The notes under the pieces are model-generated. The model made no database searches. It was given only the letters and a program-made list of their open reading frames with translations, and was not told where the DNA came from. From Jacaranda mimosifolia (lineage: Eukaryota; Streptophyta; Magnoliopsida; Lamiales; Bignoniaceae), in NCBI GenBank assembly GCA_018894105.1, contig CM032117.1, positions 89,501 through 153,500 on the forward strand: a stretch of 64,000 nt of DNA. Direction: 5' to 3'. Positions 46,820 to 59,426 of this stretch are shown one piece after another. The translations under genes were made by a program, and so were the position numbers. How positions within the stretch are numbered: position 1 is the stretch's first letter; each line of letters begins with the position of its first letter.

Positions 46820-47007
46820 GCGATGGACTAAATCCGTCACAATAACTTGCGACAGATTTTTTTGCAACGGAATTTGAGACGAATTTTTCCGTCTCAAATG
46901 TGTGACGGATTTTTGTCCGTCGCATGTGTTGAATTTCATGGTTATTTTTTGCGACGGATTTTTCCGTCGCAAAACGCAGTTTCTGAAGGATTTTTCTGTT
47001 GCAAATT
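46820..47007. repeat. Subterminal motif array, left end of CACTA
   Basis: Repeated variants of TTGCGACGGATTTTT and its complement, often paired head to head as GACGGATTTTTCCGTC (about 46954-46969). In En/Spm the TNPA protein binds subterminal repeats; the same role is inferred here. Confidence 0.8.
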
Positions 47008-47270
47008 TTATTTTATTTTTTAATTTTTTGCTGCATTTTTTTCAATATTAAAAACCTGTAATCAATAATAGTATATTCACAAATCCAACACCACCATACT
47101 TAACGATATTTATGGTCATCAAATAATAAAACAACAAATCTTTCATAAAATCCAAATATAACATTAAAAAAACAAAATATTTATAAATTCAACAATATAA
47201 AAATATTAAATGTAATTATCAAAGTATAATCAAGTTAATACAATATATGCCTAAAATATTCATATATAAG

Positions 47271-49034
47271 TTAATCAGAATCATCATCATCATCTATGCT
47301 TCTTCGTTGCTGTTCATTAAGAGATTTAGATAAGGATGGTGCATGAGATACCTCTGGCCGATGTAAATATGAGCCCGGTGCCATGGAGGAGAGATTTGTA
47401 GGCGGACAAAATGGTGATGTATGAGGATGAACGGATGGTGATTGGGTATGAATATTCTGCTGCTGCTGCATCTGTCACATCATCACCTCCATATCCATGA
47501 ATTTTTGTCTAAACATCATATTTTCGTCTCTATACATTGCAATTGTTCTTTCACCACCGTCATTTCGTCTTGCAATTTCTTCACTACTTCACATTCTTGG
47601 GGTGGATTATTTGGAAGTCCACTAGATGAGTGACCCAAGACAAAGAATGCCTCACTTCCAAGTCCATAAATCCGCCCTTTGTTCGATCCGCCTACTGTAT
47701 CTTTCCACACCTACGTAAATAATATTATCATAAATTAATACAAGTAAAATAATTCAATTTGAAAATAAGATCAAATATAAATTAATAACTTAGAACTTTC
47801 ATCTGAAGTTGAGATGACACGGGCACTGAAGAACTGTTAACACCATCATTTGAATTTTGACTAGAGAAATCTTCTAGTTGACTGTTGAACGCTTTCTATA
47901 CATAAAGTACATAGAATTATCAACATATATAAAAAATTTAAACTTTCTACATTAAAAATTAACATATATATAACATTTAAACTTTCTTTGTAAAAAATAT
48001 AATAACATACTGCTTACATAAGTATTATGTGCACGGTCATTGAGCTATATGCGTTCACCTCTTTCGTTCAATGCAGAATGTGTATGCATAAACGATTCTG
48101 CAAGTCCAGGTGGGAGTCCAAGTTCTTTCTCCTACATCCAAGCACATTTATCAGAAATCAATTATAATTAAAATTAAATATTGATACTTCTATAAAAATT
48201 ACCGATTTATCTTTGTGTGATAGGTGTGAGATACAACCACCCTGATGAAGTGGAAATCCAACACCACCACAGTCTGATGCCCAATTCGCTCTATTTTGAG
48301 CACTTATTTTTTTGAATCCATCATTGGCCCATTCTTGAAGCAATCCATCCCAAACTTCATCTCCTATCCAAATAGACTTTTTGTTGGATTGACGTGCTCA
48401 GTGTAACTTATTTTTCAATATCTCCGAGCCACGATGCTCAAATATTTTGCGGATTAGTGCAGTATGATGTTCATACCAGGTAAATTTTTTCTAAGGCACA
48501 TAAAAGAATTTAAAACATTTAGAGAACTCTTTCCATTTTGAAATCTAATTAAGAAAAAAAAATTATATTTAAAATGATTCTTACCTCAAACTCCCCAAAC
48601 CACATCGTTCTAACTCAATCTGGAATTTTTTTCCATGATCTCCAAGCTTGTTGTAAGTGCCTTTTAATAATATTACTTATCTCTTGGGCACATAACAACT
48701 CCTCGGAGAACCTGTTTCAAAAAGATCTTTTTACAACATATGTTATAAAGATAAAATATAATTTAGTAGTACATATAACATTATAAGTTACTATAATTAA
48801 AATGATTAAAAAGTATTACTCTCTCCCTCAAGGCTGAATAAATGTCCTCTGAGTAACTTCTATACCCCCAATATTTGTGGATGTGGGTGTAGATGGGATA
48901 GATGAGGGATTAGGTGACGCATCTAGTGGAGAGCTACCCGGCACAACATCTGGATAAGTGTATAGAGGGATATATGGCTTCGATCCAGTGTTAGATGGAA
49001 CAACCTTATTTTTTCCTTTTCTATTGCTTAACAT
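47271..49034 (-). pseudogene. Transposase_24-like (plant En/Spm accessory) gene remnant
   Basis: Minus-strand pieces read from 49034 (MLSNRKGKNKVVPSNTGSK, Pro/Ser-rich) through 48343-48158 (LLQEWANDGFKKISAQNRAN followed by CGGVGFPLHQGGCISHL), the Transposase_24 core (SAQNRANW... then a Gly-Gly block), to 47710-47516 (a coiled-coil stretch with LQDEMTVVKEQLQCIE) and the end 47471-47271 (Gln-, Pro- and Asp-rich). Introns are likely between pieces and at least some are broken. Known: such proteins accompany tnp2 in plant CACTA elements and are taken as TNPA-like DNA-binding partners. Whether a spliced intact frame remains cannot be settled by eye. Confidence 0.65.
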
Positions 49035-49193
49035 CTATAACAAATACTAATTATGTAAATTATAATATATAAATGATATTAAATAAATTATCACCATAAA
49101 TGTAGAAATAATCATAAAGATTACAATCAATAAAAGTACATCAACAATGAGTTTTTACATAAATTCACATTACATAACAATAAATTAAAATAA

Positions 49194-52100
49194 CTAATAA
49201 TAATCATCATCATCAACGTCATCGTCATCGTCATCGTCATATGCATCCTCATCCTCTAACTCTTCGTCATCACCAATCACTTGATTGTTTTCTAAATTTA
49301 TTTCTTCACAAGGTCCCTCAATATCAAGTAAGTCACCAGTTAGATCGGTATCAACAATTGCATTGACTGTGGTAGGTGGTTCTTGTAAAGCTACCTCCAC
49401 AGTATGACGTTTATCCACCCTACTTCTTGGTCTTATTTTAATCACAAACTGCCAATGGACTTTATCTCTTTTAGCACCAGGATAAGGAATATAATACACT
49501 TGAGATGCATGTTGAGCAATGATAAAAGGATCAAACTTTCCATATTTTTCATTTTCTTTGATTTCAATGATACCATACTCTTTGTTTATCTTGATTCCAC
49601 GGTTAGACAATAAATCAAAGTTTTCCATAAAATTCTAATGATCCTTCACCTTTGAGACACACTCCAAAATTGTACGTCTTTTTATACTTTGCCAACGAAT
49701 CTGTATGAAATACGTATTCGTTAACAAAAAAACGACGCCATGTCTTGACTTGCTCATAGGACCCCATGCTATATCCTTCAAATATTGATTTTGTACCATA
49801 TTTTCTGAAGTGTGCACCTATAAATAACAGCAAGGCATTAAATAATTAATATAGTTTTTATTGGTTAACAAAAAGAATTATTTATTTTAAATTTTTTAAT
49901 ACTTACATATTTTTGGAACCAATTTACAAAATGATCCTCAACAGATTGCTCCACTTCAAGGTTGATGAAGAAGGGAAAATGAAGTCGAAGGGCCGCTTTA
50001 TGCATCCTAAAATATAGAGTTTGAACATTATTTTTCTTCTTTTCAATTGAAACGTATTAATTAACAATAAATTTATATTGAATTGGAAAGCTTACTCGAG
50101 AAAAGGCACGACTTCATCACAGTTTAAAAGAACTTGCAATGAGGCAGCTTTCAACTCAGCATCATTCAACCATTTAGTAGTACACTTGCCAGCAGGCTGT
50201 CCAGTTTGATTAAAAACTGACATAGTACGTGGTTGTTGATCATTATACCCCTCTGTTTGATTTCATTTACTTCTCGTGCTCCTTGATTGAATGTGAGACT
50301 CGAAATAATACAATGAAAAATAGGCTGATTCTTGGGCCATATATGCTTTACATATAGACCCCTCAACTGTAGCTCTATTTTTTACCATGCCTTTTAAATC
50401 ATGTAAGAATCTGAAAAATTAAAACATAGATTTATAAACATTTAATATGTATGGAATATTTATCGTATTAGATTGATTATTTACCTCTCAAAAGGATACA
50501 TCCATTTATACTGTACAAGCCCACAAACAAGTGCCTCATACGGTAGGTGTACTGTCAAGTGCTCCATTGAATAAAAAAAACCCAGTGGGAATATGCGTTC
50601 CAACTTACAGATAGCCGGGATGTTTTTTTCCAATTGCAGTAAACTACCTTCATATAATTCTGTTGTGCACAATTCCCGAAAAAATTGACTTAATTCAGTT
50701 AAGGGCCTCCAAACATTTTGTGGTAGCAACCGTTGCATAAACACATGGCAATCATGACTCTCCAACCCACATAATTTCAATTTTGTTTTATCAACACATC
50801 TTGCCAAATTTGAAGCATACCCATCTGGCATTTTAAGATCCTCTAGCCAATTACACAACTCCCGCCTCTGCTCAACAGTCAAGGAGAAACAGGCTTTTGG
50901 TTTGACATATTTCCCATTCGGTAAAACTCTCAAATATAACCCCGGTCTCCTACAATATTCCTCCAAGTCAAGTCTTGCATTCTCATTGTCCTTCGTCTTA
51001 CCTTTGACATCCATCAAGATATATTAATCACACTTTCAAAGATATTCTTCTCGATGTGCATAACATCCAAATTATGGCGAACCAAGTTATTTTTCCAATA
51101 AGGCAACTCCCAAAATATACTTTGTTTCGTCCAATTATGTGATACACCATATCTAGGTAATTTACCAGAAGTTACTGACAAGTCAGTAATTTTGGGAATA
51201 TTACATATTGGCTCCCATATTTGTTGACCGGTTAATCTTGGAGGTGCCTCCGATTGTTCAATCTTTCCCTTATAAAATGCATCTCTATTCCTCCTAAACA
51301 TATGATCTGTAGGCAAGAATTGACGATGACAATCAAACTAAGACACTTTTCCACCAGTCTTCAATCTAAATGCCTTAGTTCGCTCCATGCAAATTGGACG
51401 TGCTAATTTCCTGCAGTCATCCAACCTGATAGCATGCCATAAGCAGGAAAATCATTGATCGTCCACATGAGAGCTGTCCTCAATTGAAAGTTCTGTTTTT
51501 TAGAAATATCATAAGTTTCTACGCCATCTTCCCATAACAACTTCAACTCCTCAATTAAAGGTTGTAAATAGACATCAATTCTGCTCTTAGGATTATGTGG
51601 ACGAAGTATTATACAAGTCAAGAACATGTAAGGAGTTTTTATGCACAATTCGGGAGGCAAATTATATGGAGTTACAATAACCGGCCAACATGAATATGTG
51701 TAGCATATTGACTAAAGGGATTAAATCCATCTGCACATAATCCAAGCCTAACATTTCTTGGCTCAGATGCAAAATTCGAATGAGTTTCATCGAAATGCTT
51801 CCAAGCAAACCCATCAGAAGGATGACATAAAATACTAGAACTTCTTTTGTTTTCAAAGTGCCACCTCATATGCTCGGCTGATTTCAAAGATGCATATAAT
51901 CTTTTGAGCCGAGGAATTAGGGGTAAGTAATGCATCCTTTTGTAAGGAATTCGCTTTCCCGTTTGATGGCCTCTTGCAGTTGGTTTAAAACGGGATGATT
52001 GCAAAACTTACATTCATTCAAATTGACATCAATTGTGTAAAACAACATACAACCATTGATACAACAATCGATCTTCATAGAACTTAACCCCAATTTTGAA

Positions 52101-52759
52101 ACTAATTTCTTTGCTTGGTAAAAGTTATTCAGGACATAGTTTTCTGAAGGATTTGAGGACTTAATAAGTTCTGTCATTCGATCAAAACATCCTTGAGACA
52201 TATTGTAGTCAGATTTTAAGCACATCATTTGTAGAGTCATAGACAACTCACAATGAGTTTCACAACCTGGCCACAACGGTCGTTGGGCAGCAGCCAACAT
52301 GTCATAAAAGGCTTGAGCATCTATGTTTGGGGGTTCCTCTCTGTTCGGATTAATGCCTTCCTCATGATTAACTTCAGTATAAAAACTAGTTCCCATAGCA
52401 TCGTAGACCATGTTTTCATACCTATTATTCGCGGCATCACCACAAAAATGAGAATTACTAGGAGCTCCTCTATATACATTGAAATCCAGAGGTTCGGTCT
52501 CCCTATGTGCAGTCCAATACCAATAATTAGGTTGAAACCCTTATTTTAATAAATGTACATGTGCTTCATCAGGTATCAAAATTTTCAGATTCTTACATCT
52601 TGAACAAGGACACCTTATTCCTCCATCTTTCATACATTGAGGTTGGACGGATGCATAATCAATAAAAATTTTCAACCCAACAACAAACTCTCTTGTATAA
52701 TCTTTTCGATTTGGCAAGAGCCTATTATACATCCAACTACATTCAGCATGAATATCCAT
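49194..52759 (-). pseudogene. tnp2-like CACTA transposase remnant
   Basis: Minus strand, read downward. 52759-52541 is the transposase-associated N-terminal domain (CSWMYNRL, IRCPCSRCKN), ending in a stop where the family continues through HLL.xGF. 52411-51917 is tnp2 (DMLAAAQRPLWPGC, DCCINGCMLFY, CKFCNHP). 52004-51672 holds RLKRLYASLKSAEHMRWHF and DGFAWKHFD in a shifted frame. 51660-51403 and 51316-51014 continue the tnp2 domain (MWTINDFPAYGMLSGW; HNLDVMHIEKNIFES). 51017-50481 and about 50366-50166 form a DUF4218-like domain (MQRLLPQ, LERIFPLGFFYSMEHLTVHLPYEA). 49833-49194 is DUF4216-like and ends in an Asp-rich tail (VDDDDYY). In-frame stops and frame changes near 52541, 51916, 51660 and 51350 indicate loss of function; some joins may be introns. 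Confidence 0.85.
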
Positions 52760-52918
52760 ATTTTGTAAAATAGTAAATTCATTAAAAGCGATCTCAATTT
52801 GAACGATGCAAAAGTAATTTTATTATAAATATTTCGATTTTGATAAAATTATTTTGATTAACTATTTTATTAATGTATGTTTGTTGGAGAGTAATTGCTT
52901 ATAATATAGTATAGTATG

Positions 52919-52921
<3 letters not shown>

Positions 52922-52976
<55 letters not shown>
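52922..52976. repeat. (ATT)n microsatellite in CACTA
   Basis: About 18 ATT units upstream of the tnp2-like start. Confidence 0.95.
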
Positions 52977-52977
<1 letters not shown>

Positions 52978-54008
52978 AAAGGATGACCTAACAAATAAAG
53001 TGGGTAAACAAATTATTTTGGGTATGTTTGATTTGGAATATTAACATTTACTATAGCTTTTAAAATAGGATAATCTCTTATGGGATATGGAAGATGATAT
53101 TTGCAGGTCGGCAAGTATTTGCTTATCCGAAGCCCGTACTATAGATGACATTAATAGCCATTGAAGTAGTGGGTTTCGGGGTGAGATTATGTATCTCAAC
53201 CCTCTTTCAAATTTGATTTGGATATAAATATCAAAATTATTCCTGAAATTCATGTGATATTCTATTTATGCATTTCATGATTCCTCTAGTAAGAATTTTT
53301 CACCAAGGACTACTTTGTCATCACAAAGTTAATAATATGTATCAAACACCTCCCTAAAATAAGATATCCAAATTGCCCAAAAATTAAGACTAAACATAAT
53401 GAGTAGCATAATTTTAATTGAAAACAATTAATAATATTAATAATATTAATAATAACACATAAACACTCCCCCTTATGTTCATCATCATCATGCAAGCAAT
53501 TAAAAACCAATAAGTAACAAATGAGAAGGCTCCACCCCTTCTCCCAACATTTCATCCTCCTTCCTAATTCCACCAATTCTAAACATTTCTAATGTATTGT
53601 ACTATAAAAATATATAAAATTAAAACAAGATATCCAAACTTACCTCTAAATGCTCCACTAAAATCAACACCCGCAAAAGATTTCCACCACAGTCGAGATA
53701 GCCCACATCATTAGGCACATGTTACAAGCGTGCATATTTATTCATAAATAATAATTCTTTAAACTAAATAAAAATTTAAAAATTTAATACAATTCAATAT
53801 ATAGTACTAGAAAATTTAACTCAATCAAAATTCTAATTAAATTTTTAATTCAAATAAAAATACAACTCTAACAAATATAACAATATTTAAAACAAATATA
53901 AAATGTAACTCAAATTTCAACAAATACATAAATCATTATTTTTGTTAAATCAAATTATTATACCAAAAATAACAAATTATTTAATTATTTGAGTTTAACT
54001 AACACATA
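52977..54008. other. CACTA non-coding segment upstream of the transposase
   Basis: Short minus-strand frames (53041-53253, 53310-53576) show no domain. Probably promoter, leader or intron DNA of the element. Confidence 0.4.
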
Positions 54009-54260
54009 AATCAAATTTTAACTAATGGAGACAATTAACTAAAACATAATGGAGATAACTAAAACATAATCAAATTTTAACTAGTGGAGACAATTAACTA
54101 AAACATAATCAAATTTTAATTAATGGAGACAATTAATTAAAACATAATGCAGATAACTAAAATATAATCACATTTTAACTAACGGAGATAATTAATTAAA
54201 ACATAAAGAAGATAACTAAAGCATAATTAAACTTTAACATAATTAAGAAAATTACCTCAA
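54004..54260. repeat. Degenerate tandem array near the CACTA right end
   Basis: Four to five units built on ACATAATCAAATTTTAACTA, ATGGAGACAATTAACTAAA with an optional ACATAATGGAGATAACTAAA extension (units start near 54004, 54064, 54103 and 54162). Confidence 0.8.
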
Positions 54261-54422
54261 TTAATGGAAATGATTCAAAACCATAAACTCTTCAAACCTG
54301 AAACAATAACCCAAACAACCATTAGTAATTTTTCTAAAATTAATACTAATTTTTCAAAAAAAAAAAACAGATATGGCCGAACGTGGCCGCTGGCCGCCGC
54401 GGCTGGCCAGCAACCAGCACAC

Positions 54423-54502
54423 ACCTCTGGCCGGTGTGTGATGGACGCAGCAGCACGGGCCGACCTCTGGCCGGTCTGTGATGGACGCAGCAGCATGGGC
54501 CG
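54423..54502. repeat. GC-rich 40-bp tandem repeat inside CACTA
   Basis: 54423-54462 and 54463-54502 are two copies of a 40-mer beginning ACCTCTGGCCGGT and ending GGGCCG, with two differences. The surrounding 54370-54535 block is rich in GGCCGGCC-type words inside an otherwise AT-rich element. Confidence 0.95.
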
Positions 54503-54659
54503 GCCGGCCGGCGACAGCGCCCGCTGGCTGGCCATTTCAACAAACAACAAGAAAGAAAGAAAGAAAGAAAAAAAAAAAAAGGAAGAAGAAGAGGAGAAAA
54601 CCTGAAAGAAAATAGGAGACGTTTGTTGGGGGAAGAGGGAAATTAGGGCCAATTAAACC

Positions 54660-54810
54660 ACAATAATAAATCCGTCGCAAATTATTATTATTTTTTTTAA
54701 AATTTGTGACGGATTTTTTTCCGTAGTAAAAAAAATTAAAATTTTTTAAAATTTTGCGACGGAAAAAATCCGTCGCAAATAGCAACGAATTTTTTCCATT
54801 GCAAAATAGC
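54660..54810. repeat. Subterminal motif array, right end of CACTA
   Basis: TCCGTCGCAAATT (54670), TGTGACGGATTTTTTTCCGT (about 54706), TTGCGACGG...AATCCGTCGC (54753-54778): same motif as the left-end array, in both orientations. Confidence 0.8.
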
Positions 54811-54828
54811 GTTTTTTTAGTAGTGATA

Positions 54829-55855
54829 ATTGTCTTTTGGTTGGTTAAAAGTATTACATTAATATCCCGTAGAAAATATTAATTATTAATTTGCTGGCAA
54901 TTATGCACAACAAATATTGAACACAGCAAATGTTGTACTCATATTAGAAAATGGCCGGCGACCACATGCCACGAACGTAAATCTCCTCATTCGTTTGTGA
55001 TATTTGTCAAAATTCGAAATGTCTATATATCATTTTTCCCTTATTGTAATATATAGCCGAAGAAGATTTGATATAGTACTCCATCCAAGTATGGTATATA
55101 TGATTTGCTCAAACTTTATGCTTGTACATATTAAAGGACTTTTGTTACTCTTTTAAGTAGCTAGTTGATTGAATTGACCGTTTTAGTAAATATAGAATGT
55201 ACATAATAGTAACTTTTCTTAGCATTGTATGTTCTTAACATTATATATCCTACTACACAATACACACACACACACACACACATGTCTGTATGTATTTGGA
55301 ATAAAATCATAAATTAAATTTTGACATGGATTGAAGGAGAACGCAATCTCTTCATTTTGCTTTTACATACCTGAGAAGGAGAATAATTAGAATAATATTC
55401 TGCTGCATTTATGATCCGCAGCATGCATCATTCAACTGTCACATATTTTGACAATATTTTTTTAATGCTGGATGAATTAAGATGGAACAAATCATTCTTA
55501 AAGAGTAGGTTGGTTGTTAATTTGTAAGGTCCAAGGAAATTCAAATCTTTCTTGTCCATATATGCCGAAAAGTAAGCACGGATGGGTGATCTCCTGCAAC
55601 AGTTATTTCTTGCCTAGCTAATTTTCCATCTCGATCGTCTTAATTATTTAATATTTAAAGCAGACAAGTTTTGTTGATTTTCCAATGTCTCTGTCTCTAC
55701 ATACTCCTTCAAATCCAGAACCTGCTGGCATATCACCATCTGCATCATAATGTCCAGGTTAGTACTAATCAAATTTGAACAGATCCTCCCACCTCGAGTC
55801 ATGTGTATAATGTTTCTAATATATATAACTATAGTACGCATGCATGTGCAGGAAA
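54829..55855. other. Upstream region of the bromodomain gene
   Basis: No gene supported. An (AC)n run is at 55262-55282. A plausible splice acceptor (TGTGCAG, ending 55851) lies immediately before the start exon, so a leader intron and an upstream exon probably lie in this region. Confidence 0.5.
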
Positions 55856-58800
55856 ATGCACAAGTACTCAGTGGGGAGATCAGATGGGCAAAGGAGGAGG
55901 AGCCCAAGAATCTCAGCCCTTGATGCGACGTGCAAGGAAAATCAGCAAAACCCGCAGCTCACGGGGACAAGAAACTGCAGAAGGCTCAAGAGAAAATTTC
56001 ATGATGCTCAACCTAATTATGCTTCCGTTTCAAAATTAGCCTCCAAGCAAATTTGGAAGGTACGTACGGATTATATTTACTTCCTGCATGCTATTATACA
56101 TATATAGTAATTATGCATGCATGGACTAGCACTAAGCTAGTCCAGCTAGCAGCTGGTTGGTCTTTTTTAATTTGATCCAACTTCAGTACCTTAATTCATC
56201 TGATGATTAATTATTAATTACATGCAGGGTAGAGAAAGCCCACAAGATCATGCAAACCACTCAGCAGACTGCGGTGAGTTATTTTCATGACCTCTATAAT
56301 TAAAAGAGACAAATTGTTGTTGTTGTTGTTACACGTGATGGATAAATTATAGCAAATAGCTACACTTGATCAAATTAATTAATATCAATTTTGATTTGGT
56401 TGACACTTGACGGTGCGTACAACTAGTGGAGTGGAGATCCATAGCTAGTCGTGAACCAAAAAAGGTTCAAGAAAAGCAAAACCCTTATGATATTCATGCA
56501 ACCACAAATGGTTCGTCCACAATTCTTTCAACTTGTGTACGTACGTAATGCATATGTATATGACGCTAATTGCCTTTTACCATAAATTTTCTATTTCTTG
56601 GTTATTTTCTTATATAAATAGGCAAAGCATCAATAATGCCAGCCAAGCATATACTTGAGCTCGTTCTTGATACACTACAAAGGTGAATAAATATTTAATT
56701 TGTCTATGCAGATATATTAGTTTCAGATAACTAGATAGTTAATTTCTTGGATGATTAATTCATTCACGTAGTGACTATTGTTACGTTCTTAATTTGTGTT
56801 CCTGCAGGAGAGACACTTATGAAGTATTTGCTGAACCAGTTGATCCTGATGAGGTTTGTGTTCTGTGTTGACCTCAATTAGTAACCAGCTGAATATATAA
56901 TATTGAAAATTTTCTAGCTAGCTCTACAGTTTTGGCATTGTCTTCTTAAAATAAAGGTTGAGGATTACTACGAAATCATTAAAGAGCCTATGGACTTTGG
57001 CACAATGAGGGCTAAACTCCACGAAGGGATGTATGAAAATCTTGAACAATTTGAGGTTTGCTTCTCTCCTCCAAACTCCAAAAATGCCGCTTCCATAATT
57101 ATTAAAGCGTTTGCAGATATTATGAAATATTTCATAAAAGAAACTGCATGCAGCCGAGCCATTGTTTGAACTGAACATTGTGACTGATAGTACAAGGCTA
57201 AAACAGTTTGCTCGCTGAAGTGTGATCTTTGGGATGGAACTTCTTGATATTTGACTATTTGTTATTTGGATAATATTGCAGCATGATGTGTTTCTGATAC
57301 CAGAAAATGCAATGCAGTTCAATTCCTCAGCCACCATTTATTTCAGACAGGTACCATGAGCTGGCTTTCATACAGCATAAACTCGGCTTCCTATTATATA
57401 TTCTCAAGTTAATAATGTTGATGTTACATTACATAGGCTCGTGCCATACATGAATTAGCTAAGAAGGTCTTTCATGCCCTTAAAACGGATCCTGAAAATT
57501 TCGTATTGGAATTTTCGGGAACAAGAAGAAGATCTATGAGAAAAGCCTTGAGTGACACCAAGGACTCAAGATTTTCTATGTCCAAGTCTGGTACTGTAGG
57601 CAATGATGTTCCTTCCAAGAGAACAGTGCATTCTCCCTCAACCTCAACATTTCGTAGAACCAGCAAAAAGAACCCTGGTGGTACTGGAAAGGCAGATAGT
57701 TTTTGTGCAAGAAATCTCTTGAATGGTAATACGCTAATGCTCAGTAGATTCTTCTAGTTTTGGGATATGGAGACGATTAGTGTGAGAGTTGGGTTGGGAA
57801 GAGCAAGAGACAGGCTGGCACTGAATAAGTCTGTCTATCTCCACACTGAAATCTTCAACTGTGCACTCAGTATACCAGCAGATCACAATGCATGCACTTT
57901 TATAATTTTATGCATTAGTATGGTTGTCAATTGGAACTCGTAAAACTAGTAACTAGTAAAAGTTATCTAGCTTTACTCCCACACTTAAACATCTTGTGAA
58001 TCCAGTCCACACGCATTAAGCCCCAAAATCTTTCGAAATGATAGATATTATTTCTTCCCGAAACAGGTAGCAGAGACGGTAGATTATCGAGCTCCAAAGC
58101 AGCAGATAGGCGCTCCACATATTGTGGATGGAGGTCATCCTTGTTTAATGAGAAGGACTCAGTTGATTCAAAGTTATACAACAGTTCCAAAGCATTGGTT
58201 CTGGTATGCTTCCATTCTATGGTGACTCCTGGCTGCCTTTTGAGACTGACCTCTTCCAATCTTCCATTCTTTTACAGGACAGTTTCTTTTTAGATTGAAG
58301 TGAAGCTTTCTAAGTAGGTTACATATGATATTCATATATTTCCTCTAGAAACCACTACGGAAGTTAGAGAGAGAAGAGAGATGTTAATGCATATATTTCT
58401 TACAAGGTGATTAAATTTTGTATCTGGCATCGGGCAGAGCACGTAATCGACAGTTTGTGTTTGCAGATGAAACAGGGAGATATTAGCTACAAGGACAGCT
58501 TAATGTCGTTTGTCAAAGATTTGGGACCAATAGCACAATTGGTTGCAAAGCGGAAGCTTTTAGAACAGCATGGATCCAATGGTGACATTCAGACTGAGAA
58601 ATGTCAGATTTCTTCTGCAGCAGCGCAAAAAAAACCAAATGCATTTAGGACATTCCGTGACTTTGCTCCTGGCTGCCATCCCTTCCTCAAGGCGTGTAAC
58701 ATAATTGATTTGACTGATGATGGGGAAGAAGAAAATGGCGGCAGAGATATGAACGCCAGTTATGGCACCTCAGGAAAAGAGGAAACTGGTTGCGGGACAA

Positions 58801-59426
58801 CACCTGGAAAAGGGAAAACTAGTGGTGGATGTGGTACCATACCAGGAAAAGGAAAAATTGACAGCACCAGCCCTGTTACATCGACAACTCGCAGGGGATT
58901 TGAATCCAGCGGTCATACAGTTGCCAAAAAAGTCGGGGTCACTAGGAGTCCAGTGGCTAGGGATTATTTGAATTGTTCGACCAGCAAGAGCAACAACATC
59001 AGCTATAGAGACGACAATGTGCGGCCAGTTATATTAGCTTTAGAGACTTCTCATTCTAATGTCACTGAATTTAAGTCAAGGAACAAGAAGAGTTGCGTAA
59101 TACCATCTCCATGGAAGAAGCCTAGGCCTGGCTCGGGTTCATGTGGTGAAGCTGCAGCTGCAGTCAGCAGCAGCTTAGCTCAGCAGACACAGCCTTTACC
59201 ATTAACCTCCAAATTCACTTTTGACCTTCCTTTCTTGAAAGCACGGCTTAATCAGATGAATGCATTGGAGACAGGTAGTGAGTTGTTGAAGAAGAGGCCA
59301 TCATTTGAGAAAGGAGGACTCGACTGCATGCGCCAAGCTAAACCAATAGGCATTAATCCTTTCCTTTACAACCAATCCAGCCCATCATTGGATAAACTGG
59401 ACACTGGCTTAGCTCTTCAGCTTTAA
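55856..59426 (+). CDS. Bromodomain-containing nuclear protein
   Basis: Exons 55856-56059, 56228-56273, 56427-56510, 56622-56682, 56808-56853, 56957-57055, 57282-57350, 57437-57725, 58067-58203, 58467-59426 join in one frame: 664 residues if the ATG at 55856 is the start. Seen: basic N-terminus (RRRSPRIS, RRLKRKF); bromodomain at about 118-219 (ILELVLDTLQRRDTYEVFAEPVD..YYEIIKEPMDFGTMRAKL..FNSSATIYFRQARAI), with Asn194 at the acetyl-lysine-contact position; a Ser-rich region; SYKDSLMSFVKDLGPIAQLVAKRKL; a short acidic IIDLTDDGEEEN resembling a SUMO-interacting motif; a GCGTxPGKGK peptide repeat; then a low-complexity tail. Known: bromodomains read acetylated histones. It resembles the plant group of single-bromodomain 'DNA-binding bromodomain' proteins. 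An intron acceptor sits 4 bases before the ATG, so an upstream coding exon is possible. Confidence 0.88.

Larger units (their letters stand above)
46797..54825 (-). mobile_element. CACTA (En/Spm) transposon, 8.0 kb, coding strand minus
   Basis: Left end CACTACTAAAAAAACACTG (46797); right end reverse-complemented CACTACTAAAAAAACGCTA (54825). The first 15 bases are identical, and the match extends to about 30 bases with three mismatches. ATA flanks both sides (46794-46796, 54826-54828), the 3-bp CACTA duplication. Subterminal arrays of a GACGGA/TCCGTC motif lie inside both ends. Two degenerate gene regions are on the minus strand: tnp2-like (52759 to 49194) and Transposase_24-like (49034 to 47271). 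Intact ends and TSD mean it could respond to a transposase supplied in trans. Confidence 0.93.

Noticed and set aside
53041..53576. Minus-strand frames in the CACTA upstream part
   Set aside because: No transposase or other domain; probably non-coding.
57963..58259. Minus-strand 98-codon frame
   Set aside because: Opposite the bromodomain gene's ninth exon (58067-58203), whose plus-strand frame and splice sites join the flanking exons in phase.
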